9,436 nucleotides of DNA from Chitinophagaceae bacterium (GTDB taxonomy: Bacteria > Bacteroidota > Bacteroidia > Chitinophagales > Chitinophagaceae). This document shows, piece by piece, positions 1 through 6,680 of this stretch. The position numbers and the translations under genes are program-made. The stretch is taken from positions 1 to 9,436 of the forward strand of contig JACFNM010000007.1 of the NCBI GenBank assembly GCA_019454915.1, in the 5' to 3' direction. The notes under the pieces were generated by a model. The model was not told the DNA's origin, searched no databases, and saw nothing but the letters and a program-made list of their open reading frames with translations. Each line of letters opens with the position of its first letter. The first letter of the stretch is position 1.

Positions 1-517
1 AGATGATGATTTTTCTGAAACTTCGTATAAGGGAAAAAATCATGACCCGGCTTTCGTCCAGGAATTTCACCATTTTGAATATCCGAAAAATTCTCAGGAA
101 CCGGAAGGAACGGATGATCATCAATACGTGTAGCTGCGGAAAAAAGAATTCCAGAAAGAAAGGTAAAATAGCCATTGCATCAATAATACCGTAAAAACTG
201 AATATGAATTGTTTCGGCCTCTTGACACATAGCAGACGGAATATATATTCGATGGTAAAAGCGGCAAAAAAAATGTAATCAAACACCAAAAAAAGCGTAT
301 GATATTTCTGAGAAAAGGATTCCACACTTTCGAGTAAGAGAAACAGGATGTTGACCAGGATCACCAGAAACAGGCTCACATCAAACATCTTCCCCAATGG
401 GGTATTGGCCTGAAAAATGATCACGTATAACTTATATTGCCAGGAATTGGGATCATCCGGCCGATTTTGATTTTGTACGACATCAACTTTGTCTGGTATT
501 ATCCTGAATAAACTCAT
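1..517 (-). CDS. Voltage-gated ion channel (ion transporter family), N-terminal part, cut by window edge
   Basis: This is an inner-membrane cation channel of the voltage-gated superfamily, most likely a prokaryotic Kv-type potassium channel. The frame is open for 172 codons from the ATG at 517-515 to the left edge, with no stop. After a hydrophilic N-terminus of about 42 residues, four membrane segments fit the voltage-sensor domain: S1 at about 45-65, S2 at about 74-97 with Glu90 and Arg94, S3 at about 104-126 with Asp113 in the motif IIDAMAILPF, and S4 at about 131-152. S4 has basic residues at every third position (R136, R139, R142, R145, K148, K151), the hallmark of a voltage sensor. S5, the pore loop and S6 lie outside the window, so ion selectivity cannot be read. 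Family members are usually about 250-290 residues, so roughly 100 residues are missing. No Shine-Dalgarno sequence or clear promoter is seen upstream. The gene diverges from the receptor operon. Confidence 0.9.
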   Translation of the reverse strand, partial: MSLFRIIPDKVDVVQNQNRPDDPNSWQYKLYVIIFQANTPLGKMFDVSLFLVILVNILFLLLESVESFSQKYHTLFLVFDYIFFAAFTIEYIFRLLCVKRPKQFIFSFYGIIDAMAILPFFLEFFFPQLHVLMIIRSFRFLRIFRIFKMVKFLDESRVMIFSLIRSFRKIII

Positions 518-591
518 GACTTTATTATTTCGATACTTAAATATCATAAGCCTGTTCGAATTGGAAAAGTTTAATTCAAAGAAATTATGTA

Positions 592-753
592 ATGTCCGAA
601 GATGTTAGCCCGAAGGATATTATTAATGCCTGCCAGATCAATGTCATCCTCAAAGATGACGACCTAATCCTTATCCGTGAGCACAACCTGCTGCGTTACC
701 TTAATATGTTCCGGAGATCAGCCGGTTGCAACACAAGCCGGTTTTCTTTCTAA
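592..753 (+). CDS. Possible small protein of 53 residues, unrecognised
   Basis: An open frame runs from the ATG at 592 to the TAA at 751-753. I recognise no family. The first 43 residues look protein-like: a mixed, partly amphipathic sequence that starts MSEDVSPKDIINACQINVIL, continues with an acidic DDD cluster, then a leucine-rich stretch and basic residues FRR. There is no signal peptide or membrane segment. The last ten codons overlap a terminator-like hairpin, which is unusual for an intact gene. It may therefore be a gene remnant, a read-through end of a shorter peptide, or a chance ORF. No Shine-Dalgarno sequence is visible, but that is normal in this phylum and does not help decide. 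Confidence 0.25.
   Translation: MSEDVSPKDIINACQINVILKDDDLILIREHNLLRYLNMFRRSAGCNTSRFSF
720..745 (+). terminator. Terminator-like hairpin
   Basis: AGCCGGTT at 720-727 pairs with AGCCGGTT at 736-743 across an 8-base loop, giving eight pairs of which two are G-T, and is followed by TTTTCTTTC. The two arms are also a direct repeat, because the CCGG core is self-complementary. It would end forward transcripts entering from the left, possibly from the small ORF it overlaps. The stem is short and the T tract is broken. Confidence 0.25.
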
Positions 754-762
754 ACTGTTTTT

Positions 763-779
763 GATAATATTTTATTACC
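763..779. promoter_or_regulatory. AT-rich near-palindrome, candidate operator
   Basis: GATAATA (763-769), a TTT spacer and TATTACC (773-779) form an inverted repeat matching at six of seven positions. The GATAAT half-site resembles the half-sites of Fur-family operators, and the site lies about 134 bases upstream of an iron/haem-type receptor gene. The resemblance is seen in the sequence. A role in iron control is inference, and the distance from the likely promoter weakens it. Confidence 0.25.
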
Positions 780-895
780 GGTTAATTGCCGTTCGTCTGT
801 GGCGCTCATGTGCCCATCGCTAAACATTCTTTTCTGCCTGGACAGCTCCTGCACAATTATGACAAAAGCATGATAAACTTTAAAATGGAAGTGCT

Positions 896-903
896 CATTT
901 TTG
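896..903 (+). promoter_or_regulatory. Weak -7 promoter box for the receptor operon
   Basis: CATTTTTG matches the Bacteroidota -7 consensus TAnnTTTG at seven of eight positions. It ends nine bases before the chosen ATG at 913, which would leave a very short leader. No convincing TTTG -33 element is seen about 20 bases upstream, so this is only a candidate. Confidence 0.2.
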
Positions 904-912
904 CAGTTCAGT

Positions 913-3078
913 ATGAGGATAGGTTCTATAGTATTTTTTTTCTTCGTCTTCTCTTTAATCTTGATGATGCGGACTATGGCCCAGCCAGCCGCCGTTAATC
1001 CAGTTGTACAGGACACTTTTTTCAACCGGGAAGCCACGTTGGACGAAGTGGTAATAACCGCTACGCGAACGGAAAACAGGGTTTCCAATATTCCCCTGCC
1101 TATTCAGGTCATCAGTTCTGCTGCCATCAGGCAAACCGGATCGCAACGATTGATAGATGTATTGCAGATGCAAAGCGGGCTGATGGTTGCGTCCAACCCT
1201 CTTGGCACAGCGCTCCAGGGTTACCCCAATCCTTTCGGCGATGGCGTTCAGATGCAGGGGCTTGATCCCGCCTATACATTAATATTGATTGATGGAGAGC
1301 CCGTCACCGGGAGGAACGCCGGCATCATCAATCTTGATAGAATCGCAGTGGGGAACATCCGGCAGATAGAAATCCTGAAGGGTCCGGCTACCAGCCTGTA
1401 TGGATCGGATGCACTGGCAGGCGTAATCAATATCATCACCAATTCGCCGGGAAAAAATGACTTCAGCTTTCAGTCGCACTATTCTACTAATAATACGCTG
1501 GGGCTTACGGCTTCTGCCAATCTGAAAACAAAAAAGGCCGGATGGCAGTTCTTTGGCAAGAGGTACAGCAGTGACGGATATGATTTTGATAAAGACATCT
1601 ATGGGCAAACTGTGGATCCGTTTACGAATTATAGCTTCAGCGCCAAATTGCATTATGACTTTAACGAGAAAAGTAATTTGCTGGTCTCAGCCCGATACTC
1701 GTCTGAAAAACAGAAAAACGCGTACTTAATTTATCCCGACAATAACGAGGTGGCTGTTGGTGGAAATACGGTGGAGGAGGACAAGAGTATTTTTTTACGC
1801 TTTAAAAACCGGGTACACGATTTGATCGCTTATTCCGTACAATTTTATGCGACGAATTACGCCAATAACGCCAAAGTGTTTATAAAGCAAGGAGGGGATT
1901 TGTTTGATCACATCGGGTTAAGTCAGTCATTGATCAAGCCGGAGATTCAACTGAATATCGGGAGGAATCCAAATTCGCTCTGGATGACCGGTGTTGGGTA
2001 CAATTGGGAGAAGATCAATTCTACGCGTTATGACCAGGAGCATCAGCTCAATTCGTGGTATCTGTTTGGTCAAAAGCAATGGATATTGGGTCAAACCAAC
2101 CTGATTGCCGGAGTGCGGTATGACAATAATATTCTTTACCCTGCCCAGCTAAGTCCCAAGCTGGCCATAGCTCATAAAATTACACCTGAAATTATCGTAA
2201 AAGCCAGTATCGGAACGGGCTTCAAGGCGCCGGATTTCCGGCAGCAGTTTCTCAATTTTGATAACACGATGGTTAATTACAGTATCGTAGGCGCCAAAGA
2301 ATTAAGCAACGTTTTATCGGCGCAGATTCAAAAAGGATTGCTGGATGATGGCGAGGAGATTAGGAAGTATATGACGGCTGTAGATTTGGAACCGGAACAT
2401 TCCTTAGGTATTAATGTTGGCGTGGATTACACATTTAAAGTAAATACCGTCTTTAAAATTAACCTGTTTAGAAATGATATTTCTAACATGATCGAGTCCT
2501 ATAGTTTACCATTTTACAACAAGAATGGAATGGGTTTCTTTTCCTATAAGAATATTAACAAGGTATTCACCCAGGGCGTGGAGATTACCATTAACCACCG
2601 CTTTAACAAGCATTTTTCCGTTAACGGATCCTATCAGTATTTGATCGCAAAAGATAAAGATGTCATTCGTGAGTTGAAGCATGGAGAGATATATAAACGC
2701 GATCCGGTCACTCACGTGAGCACCAAGGTTGCAGTGAGCGACTACAAAGGATTGTTTAACCGAAGCAGGAATTCCGGAAATGTGAACGTCCGGTATTATC
2801 ATGAGAGATGGAAAGGAAGCGCTGCGGTTTTTGTTAAATACAGAGGACGTTTTGGTTATAACGGGCTGGATGGCTTTACGGACGGCAATGATATCTTAAA
2901 TGACGAGAAGGAATTTATCAAGGGATATACGTTTTTGAACGGGAGTATAACAAAGCATATCGGAGAACACATAGAAGCCCAGGGAGGAGTAGAAAATATC
3001 CTGAACTATACCAATAAAGTATATATGCCGAATATATATGGCAGAATCTATTTTTTAAACATTAATATTAAATTTTAA
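913..3078 (+). CDS. TonB-dependent outer-membrane receptor, HmuR-like (haem/porphyrin uptake)
   Basis: This 721-residue protein is a TonB-gated outer-membrane receptor that imports a bound ligand into the periplasm. I chose the ATG at 913 over the in-frame TTG at 901 because it starts a compact signal peptide, about residues 1-23, ending RTMA before QPAAV. The TonB-box-like segment DEVVITATR is at 44-52. The plug domain spans about 55-178 and includes LIDGEP, IEILKGPATSLYGSDALAGVI-type motifs typical of the family. The rest is a 22-strand-type barrel ending in Phe721, the usual assembly signal. A TGFKAP motif at 435-440 and LEPE at 492-495 correspond to the FRAP and NPDL regions of haem receptors. 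The stretch between them is longer than in classical haem receptors and contains no histidine, and the plug has none either. The HmuY-family gene 12 bases downstream argues for haem or a related tetrapyrrole. The sequence alone leaves cobalamin or a siderophore possible. Confidence 0.9.
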   Translation: MRIGSIVFFFFVFSLILMMRTMAQPAAVNPVVQDTFFNREATLDEVVITATRTENRVSNIPLPIQVISSAAIRQTGSQRLIDVLQMQSGLMVASNPLGTALQGYPNPFGDGVQMQGLDPAYTLILIDGEPVTGRNAGIINLDRIAVGNIRQIEILKGPATSLYGSDALAGVINIITNSPGKNDFSFQSHYSTNNTLGLTASANLKTKKAGWQFFGKRYSSDGYDFDKDIYGQTVDPFTNYSFSAKLHYDFNEKSNLLVSARYSSEKQKNAYLIYPDNNEVAVGGNTVEEDKSIFLRFKNRVHDLIAYSVQFYATNYANNAKVFIKQGGDLFDHIGLSQSLIKPEIQLNIGRNPNSLWMTGVGYNWEKINSTRYDQEHQLNSWYLFGQKQWILGQTNLIAGVRYDNNILYPAQLSPKLAIAHKITPEIIVKASIGTGFKAPDFRQQFLNFDNTMVNYSIVGAKELSNVLSAQIQKGLLDDGEEIRKYMTAVDLEPEHSLGINVGVDYTFKVNTVFKINLFRNDISNMIESYSLPFYNKNGMGFFSYKNINKVFTQGVEITINHRFNKHFSVNGSYQYLIAKDKDVIRELKHGEIYKRDPVTHVSTKVAVSDYKGLFNRSRNSGNVNVRYYHERWKGSAAVFVKYRGRFGYNGLDGFTDGNDILNDEKEFIKGYTFLNGSITKHIGEHIEAQGGVENILNYTNKVYMPNIYGRIYFLNINIKF

Positions 3079-3090
3079 TACCTTGATTGT

Positions 3091-3678
3091 ATGACTAAGA
3101 TTAAACTGAGTTTCTATTCTATTGTCGCCATTACACTCTTTTTTCTCTCGTGTAAGAAAGATGAACAAACCAAGGAAGATGTCACGCCGGTTGTTTCAAA
3201 AACCGATTCGTTGCGCGCCTCTACCTCAGGTCATTTCACGTTTTATGGATTTAAAGAAGGGAAAGTGGTTGAAGTGGGGGACTCCGCCACTACGAAGTGG
3301 GATTTTGCGATTCGTCTTGCGACTATTATCGTTAACAGTCAGTCCAGCGGCCCGGGAAATGTAGGTGTAATTACGGAGAGCGGGTCCTTTGATAGCTACA
3401 CCACTGCGCCGGAGAGCGGATACGTATATGACACGGCCAGTTCTAAATTAGCCATCAATTCCACTATGTCTACGGGTTGGTTTAACTACGATCCGGGCAC
3501 TCATAGTTTTAGCCCGAAGGCCGGGATGTTTTTTGTGTTCAAAACAACGGACAACAAATACGTAAAAATGGAAATGCTATCTGCGAGGTATGAGGATTTT
3601 GTAGGTCCCATGCCAAGTTTTATCTGGCACAAATTTCGGTATGTATACCAACCTGATGGTTCGCGGGAATTTGAATGA
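3091..3678 (+). CDS. hmuY: HmuY-family haem-binding lipoprotein
   Basis: This 195-residue protein belongs to the HmuY family, surface or outer-membrane lipoproteins that capture haem and pass it to a partner TonB receptor. A lipoprotein signal peptide ends in the lipobox LFFLS before Cys21, followed by KKDEQ. The family pattern is clear: FTFYGFKEGKVVEVGDSATT at 49-68, then KWDFAIR, TIIVN and SGPGN at 69-90, and a beta-rich remainder. Porphyromonas HmuY binds haem through two histidines, while related proteins from other Bacteroidota use methionines. Here the histidines after the lipid anchor are H48, H138 and H180, and the methionines are M126, M146, M160, M162 and M174, so the ligand pair cannot be assigned by eye. 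The gene starts 12 bases after the receptor stop, so the two are almost certainly co-transcribed. No Shine-Dalgarno sequence precedes the ATG. Confidence 0.85.
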   Translation: MTKIKLSFYSIVAITLFFLSCKKDEQTKEDVTPVVSKTDSLRASTSGHFTFYGFKEGKVVEVGDSATTKWDFAIRLATIIVNSQSSGPGNVGVITESGSFDSYTTAPESGYVYDTASSKLAINSTMSTGWFNYDPGTHSFSPKAGMFFVFKTTDNKYVKMEMLSARYEDFVGPMPSFIWHKFRYVYQPDGSREFE

Positions 3679-3684
3679 TAGACT

Positions 3685-3723
3685 AAAAGGCAGTCTGGTC
3701 ATCCCCTGGCTTTTTATTTTTTA
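3685..3723. terminator. Terminator between convergent genes
   Basis: AAAAGGCAG (3685-3693) pairs with CTGGCTTTT (3706-3714) with one G-G mismatch across a 12-base loop, and is followed by a T-rich tail on the plus strand. It begins seven bases after the HmuY stop and reaches the stop codon of the opposing gene. It clearly suits the plus-strand operon. The minus-strand tail of four T is shorter, so two-way function is possible but weaker. Confidence 0.55.
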
Positions 3724-5769
3724 AAAAGCTACATTGATTAATAATCTGAACTCGGACTTTTTGTTTCCGGTGATTTCATCTAATCCACTGCCGATGACTT
3801 CCTTATCACTGTAAATGGTTTGTCCCCACTTAAGCCAGAGGTTTATCATCCGATTCAATGTATAACGGACGTTGACATAATACCTCATTCCTTTGTCGTA
3901 GAACGCCGGAACAGAGTAGTAGTAGAGTACGTCACTTTCAAAAGCGTAGAGCCTGGAGTTATAGCTGTTGGTGTCAAAGTATTGAATGCGTCCGTTGAAT
4001 TGTAATCGCAGCATGGGAGGTTTGTAAAACAAATCAGTAAAGGCTAAAAACCCTTTTTCATCGGTTGTTTTGTTTTCCGTGCTGTACCACAACAGTTCGA
4101 AGCGATGCCTTACGGCGAAGGCTGCATTCAGCCGGTGGCTAAATTGGGTCCGCCAGGAACGGTTTGAATAGGCTATCACTTCCCGCAGGGCATTCTCACC
4201 GGTATTTTGGTTTTGTTCCCTCTGGCGGGTTCTAAACCGGCTTTCTATCAGGGTTTGTTTTGAGAGTTTGTAGGCTGCCTGCCAGCGGAAATCCCGTCCA
4301 TAGGAAGGTGCGTCTACACGGTACTTCAACCATGGGAAATGGTAAAGGTCTGAGAAAAGGCTTATATCCAACCCATAAAAAGGCTTTAGTGAGATTCCTG
4401 CCAATACCCCCTTTTCATTTGCTACGGTACTGTTCACATTAAACGCGTTTCCGAAAAATGACTGAAAGGATTGGGATATATTCCTGTATAGTACGGATAG
4501 CCCTGCTTTGGCATGTACGTTAAGCAGCATACCCTGGACAAAAGCCCTGTTTAAATTATTATCGAAAGCCAATTCCCCGAAACTATGCAGGTTCTTGTAT
4601 GTGTAACTATAATCCAGACTGAAATTATAAAAAGTATTACCTGACAGGGAAAATGAATTATAGGGCCGGACTTCTTTTTTGATGGGATGGTCGAAGGAGT
4701 AATGAACAAAATTGATCGCGCTTTGCCATCTTTCTCTCTTATATCTCAGGTTAGCGCCATAACTGTGTAACGTGAGAGAATTTCTGTCTGCTATTTCGCT
4801 GTTGGTTCTGTGATAGCCGGAAGTATGAATAGAACTAACAAATTTTCCCTCATCAGCAGGCGCCGGCTGAAGTTTAGCATCCAGATTTCTCGAAGAAATG
4901 AATACTGCGCCCTGCCAGTTTGCTTTAGCAAGTTGCAGGGCGGCTCCGCGATGAAAATAAAAAGAACCGGATGAATTATAGGGGCTTAATATTTCTGATT
5001 GCTTCTTTACAAAAGAAATATCACTTTCTTTTCCAAATGACAGTCCCTGCCAGTGGATTAATCCCTGCCCCATGTTTACGGTATAATCACCCAAAGCTAT
5101 TGCTTTTATTATACCGGGTCTCCTCACAAAAAAGTGAAAGGAATAAAAGTCGAACCCTCTGTGGTTGCCCCGGAAGAATTGCTCGCCTGCATCTTTTGTG
5201 GCGGTAAAACCATATCGTATGCGATTCTTGTATTGATATTTGTATCGCAACATCCATCTGGATGGATCCCCGGAATAACGACTTAAACCCGTATCGCCGA
5301 TTAGATACCCTTTTGCTTTTTCGATTACCCGGCCGTACCGGAGCGTGATATTGCTGTTTCCATTTTTAAGCATCTTCCCAAAACTTTCTTTCGGTACGGA
5401 AGCAGAATAACCAATGGTAACATAAGGGAGTATCTTACGAATCAGCGGAATGTCCCAGGCAGGAATGCTTTGAAGCTCATAAAGGCTGATGAAGTTGCCT
5501 AATACCCTCTTATACAGAAAGAATTGATCTATCTGAATCGCTGACAGCATTTTCAATCCGGTAAGCTCTTCTTCGGTAACAGCATTGAGATTGAGTTTGT
5601 TTTTACTTAGATAATCGAGGTATTGCCACCAACTGTCGTCCATCATTTCATCTTCCTCGTTGTCTTCCACCATCGTTTCCAATTGTTCTTCCATTACTTC
5701 AGGAGGTTCTTCCTGGCATATTAGCGGCAAGGGGGCCCACACAAATAAGATGAACGCGAACTTTTTCAT
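3721..5769 (-). CDS. Helix-hairpin-helix domain protein with outer-membrane beta-barrel
   Basis: This 682-residue protein belongs to a family widespread in Bacteroidota that is usually annotated only as helix-hairpin-helix domain-containing, with function unknown. Residues 1-18 form a signal peptide. Residues 19-45 are strongly acidic, with 14 Glu/Asp and 4 Met. Residues 58-119 resemble the paired helix-hairpin-helix of ComEA (NLNAVTEEEL, then YKRVLGNFISLYELQSI), but the glycines expected in both hairpins are replaced (KMLSA, IPAWD). From about 130 to the end the protein alternates aromatic and polar residues in the manner of a large outer-membrane barrel, and it ends in VAF with a terminal Phe, the usual barrel assembly signal. 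Its ATG overlaps the stop of the upstream barrel gene as ATGA, so translation is probably coupled and the two proteins may act together. Candidate roles are a porin-like channel, a secretion accessory or a DNA-related surface function. None is shown by the sequence. Confidence 0.8.
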   Translation of the reverse strand: MKKFAFILFVWAPLPLICQEEPPEVMEEQLETMVEDNEEDEMMDDSWWQYLDYLSKNKLNLNAVTEEELTGLKMLSAIQIDQFFLYKRVLGNFISLYELQSIPAWDIPLIRKILPYVTIGYSASVPKESFGKMLKNGNSNITLRYGRVIEKAKGYLIGDTGLSRYSGDPSRWMLRYKYQYKNRIRYGFTATKDAGEQFFRGNHRGFDFYSFHFFVRRPGIIKAIALGDYTVNMGQGLIHWQGLSFGKESDISFVKKQSEILSPYNSSGSFYFHRGAALQLAKANWQGAVFISSRNLDAKLQPAPADEGKFVSSIHTSGYHRTNSEIADRNSLTLHSYGANLRYKRERWQSAINFVHYSFDHPIKKEVRPYNSFSLSGNTFYNFSLDYSYTYKNLHSFGELAFDNNLNRAFVQGMLLNVHAKAGLSVLYRNISQSFQSFFGNAFNVNSTVANEKGVLAGISLKPFYGLDISLFSDLYHFPWLKYRVDAPSYGRDFRWQAAYKLSKQTLIESRFRTRQREQNQNTGENALREVIAYSNRSWRTQFSHRLNAAFAVRHRFELLWYSTENKTTDEKGFLAFTDLFYKPPMLRLQFNGRIQYFDTNSYNSRLYAFESDVLYYYSVPAFYDKGMRYYVNVRYTLNRMINLWLKWGQTIYSDKEVIGSGLDEITGNKKSEFRLLINVAF

Positions 5770-6596
5770 TTCCCGCTTCTCCTTGTAAATTGGTAAAACA
5801 ATAGCAAGCCGGGAGAAAGCCCCAATTGCTGATGAAGGCTGATGCAGATATCCATCCTCAGGCGATGATATAAATAGCCCAAGCCAAAGTAGGTGACTGA
5901 TGATTCTGTGTAAATACCGGCCCGTCCGAAGAACTGTTCCAGGGGTTTATATTGAATGGCAAGATGAACATCGGCGTCCTTGTTTTTTTCTTTCAGTATC
6001 TCCAATTGAGTAAAGAATGAGGAAGACCATTCGTAACCGATGCCGGTTTTATATACCGAGGCAATACGTTCACCGGTGTTTTTCCCTAACGGACTGTTCA
6101 TCGGGTTGTAGACGGAAACGCCGGCATGGAGTTGTTCGTTGATATGAAGTAAAGCGCCCAACTCGAAATTGACAGCGGAGGCATTGTGATAAGCGGGTAT
6201 TCGAACCTGATAATAGTTGAATTTTACGCCTACATCTATTTGAGGACTTGCCGGTAACGCGTATCCCAGTCCAATTTGTGATTCAGCATAATCTGAAAAA
6301 CCGAAGTAATCCGTTTCTAAGGAAAAGCTTCCCGAATAAACCGGCGCACTGATAACCGCTGAATATTGGCTTGTTTCCGCCAGCATAAACTTCTTTTCTC
6401 CATAAACACCCACCTGAAAATTTTGAAAATTTGCCGAAGCTGCAACATTTGAGAGAAGTGAAAACGCATCCTGAAAATTTTTGCTGTATGATCCGGAAGA
6501 AGGGTAGTAAAACGTTATCGGGCTATGTATTGCCTGAGCAACAGTTATGGAATAAGATAGCAGGGCGGTTAATCCTGTTAAGATGGTATTTTTCAT
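5766..6596 (-). CDS. Small outer-membrane beta-barrel protein, possibly PorV/PorQ-like
   Basis: This 276-residue secreted protein has a signal peptide of about 22 residues ending VAQA. It then has a run rich in small and aromatic residues, with SPITFYYPSSGSYSKNFQDA near 25-44 and a following SNVAASANFQNFQVGVYGEK block. The rest consists of alternating strands with turns, consistent with a small outer-membrane barrel of about 12-14 strands. Its general look recalls the PorV/PorQ group linked to type IX secretion, but I cannot identify the family firmly, and no other secretion gene is present here. The barrel-like end at Phe270 is followed by a basic tail TRRSGK that reads into the next gene, and its TGA overlaps that gene's ATG. 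This suggests a co-translated pair with the helix-hairpin-helix barrel protein. It is the first gene of the unit. Confidence 0.65.
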   Translation of the reverse strand: MKNTILTGLTALLSYSITVAQAIHSPITFYYPSSGSYSKNFQDAFSLLSNVAASANFQNFQVGVYGEKKFMLAETSQYSAVISAPVYSGSFSLETDYFGFSDYAESQIGLGYALPASPQIDVGVKFNYYQVRIPAYHNASAVNFELGALLHINEQLHAGVSVYNPMNSPLGKNTGERIASVYKTGIGYEWSSSFFTQLEILKEKNKDADVHLAIQYKPLEQFFGRAGIYTESSVTYFGLGYLYHRLRMDICISLHQQLGLSPGLLLFYQFTRRSGK

Positions 6597-6610
6597 TAGC
6601 CGTGGTGTTT

Positions 6611-6618
6611 AAAAGTTA
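6611..6618 (-). promoter_or_regulatory. Candidate -7 promoter box for the barrel-gene pair
   Basis: On the minus strand this reads TAACTTTT, seven of eight positions of the Bacteroidota box TAnnTTTG, and lies 14 bases before the ATG at 6596. No clear TTTG -33 element is visible, so the support is modest. Confidence 0.3.
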
Positions 6619-6664
6619 AGTTATGAAAAATAAATCAGTTAGTAAAACATCCATCGTCTGGCTA

Positions 6665-6672
6665 TAACTTTG
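6665..6672 (+). promoter_or_regulatory. -7 promoter box for the MFS gene
   Basis: TAACTTTG is a full match to the Bacteroidota -7 consensus TAnnTTTG. It ends eight bases before the ATG at 6681, implying a leader of only a few bases. A good -33 TTTG is not seen. The 84-base gap between divergent genes therefore appears to hold back-to-back promoters. Confidence 0.45.
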
Positions 6673-6680
6673 ACCATTTT

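Larger units (their letters stand above)
518..912. other. Gene-poor divergent intergenic region
   Basis: This gap of 395 bases separates the divergent channel and TonB-receptor genes. It holds one doubtful small forward ORF (592-753), a terminator-like hairpin overlapping the end of that ORF (720-745), an AT-rich near-palindrome (763-779) and a weak promoter-like box (896-903), each listed separately. Longer open frames in 754-912 run on into the receptor gene out of frame and look like shadows. I see no tRNA, riboswitch or repeat array. Confidence 0.6.

Noticed and set aside
121..327. Reverse ORF of 68 codons inside the channel gene
   Set aside because: It is a different frame of the same strand as the voltage-sensor frame, whose S1-S4 pattern is unambiguous. 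Its hydrophobicity comes from the T-rich membrane codons.
901..912. TTG at 901 as the receptor start
   Set aside because: The ATG at 913 gives a normal signal peptide without four extra residues, and the TTG falls inside the candidate promoter box.
786..998. Forward ORF of 70 codons overlapping the receptor start
   Set aside because: It runs out of frame into the receptor's signal-peptide region, resembles no protein and is best explained as a shadow of the receptor gene.
750..1088. Reverse ORF of 112 codons across the receptor promoter region
   Set aside because: Half of it lies antisense to the clear TonB box and plug region, and its composition (lysine runs, no domain) is that of an antisense shadow.
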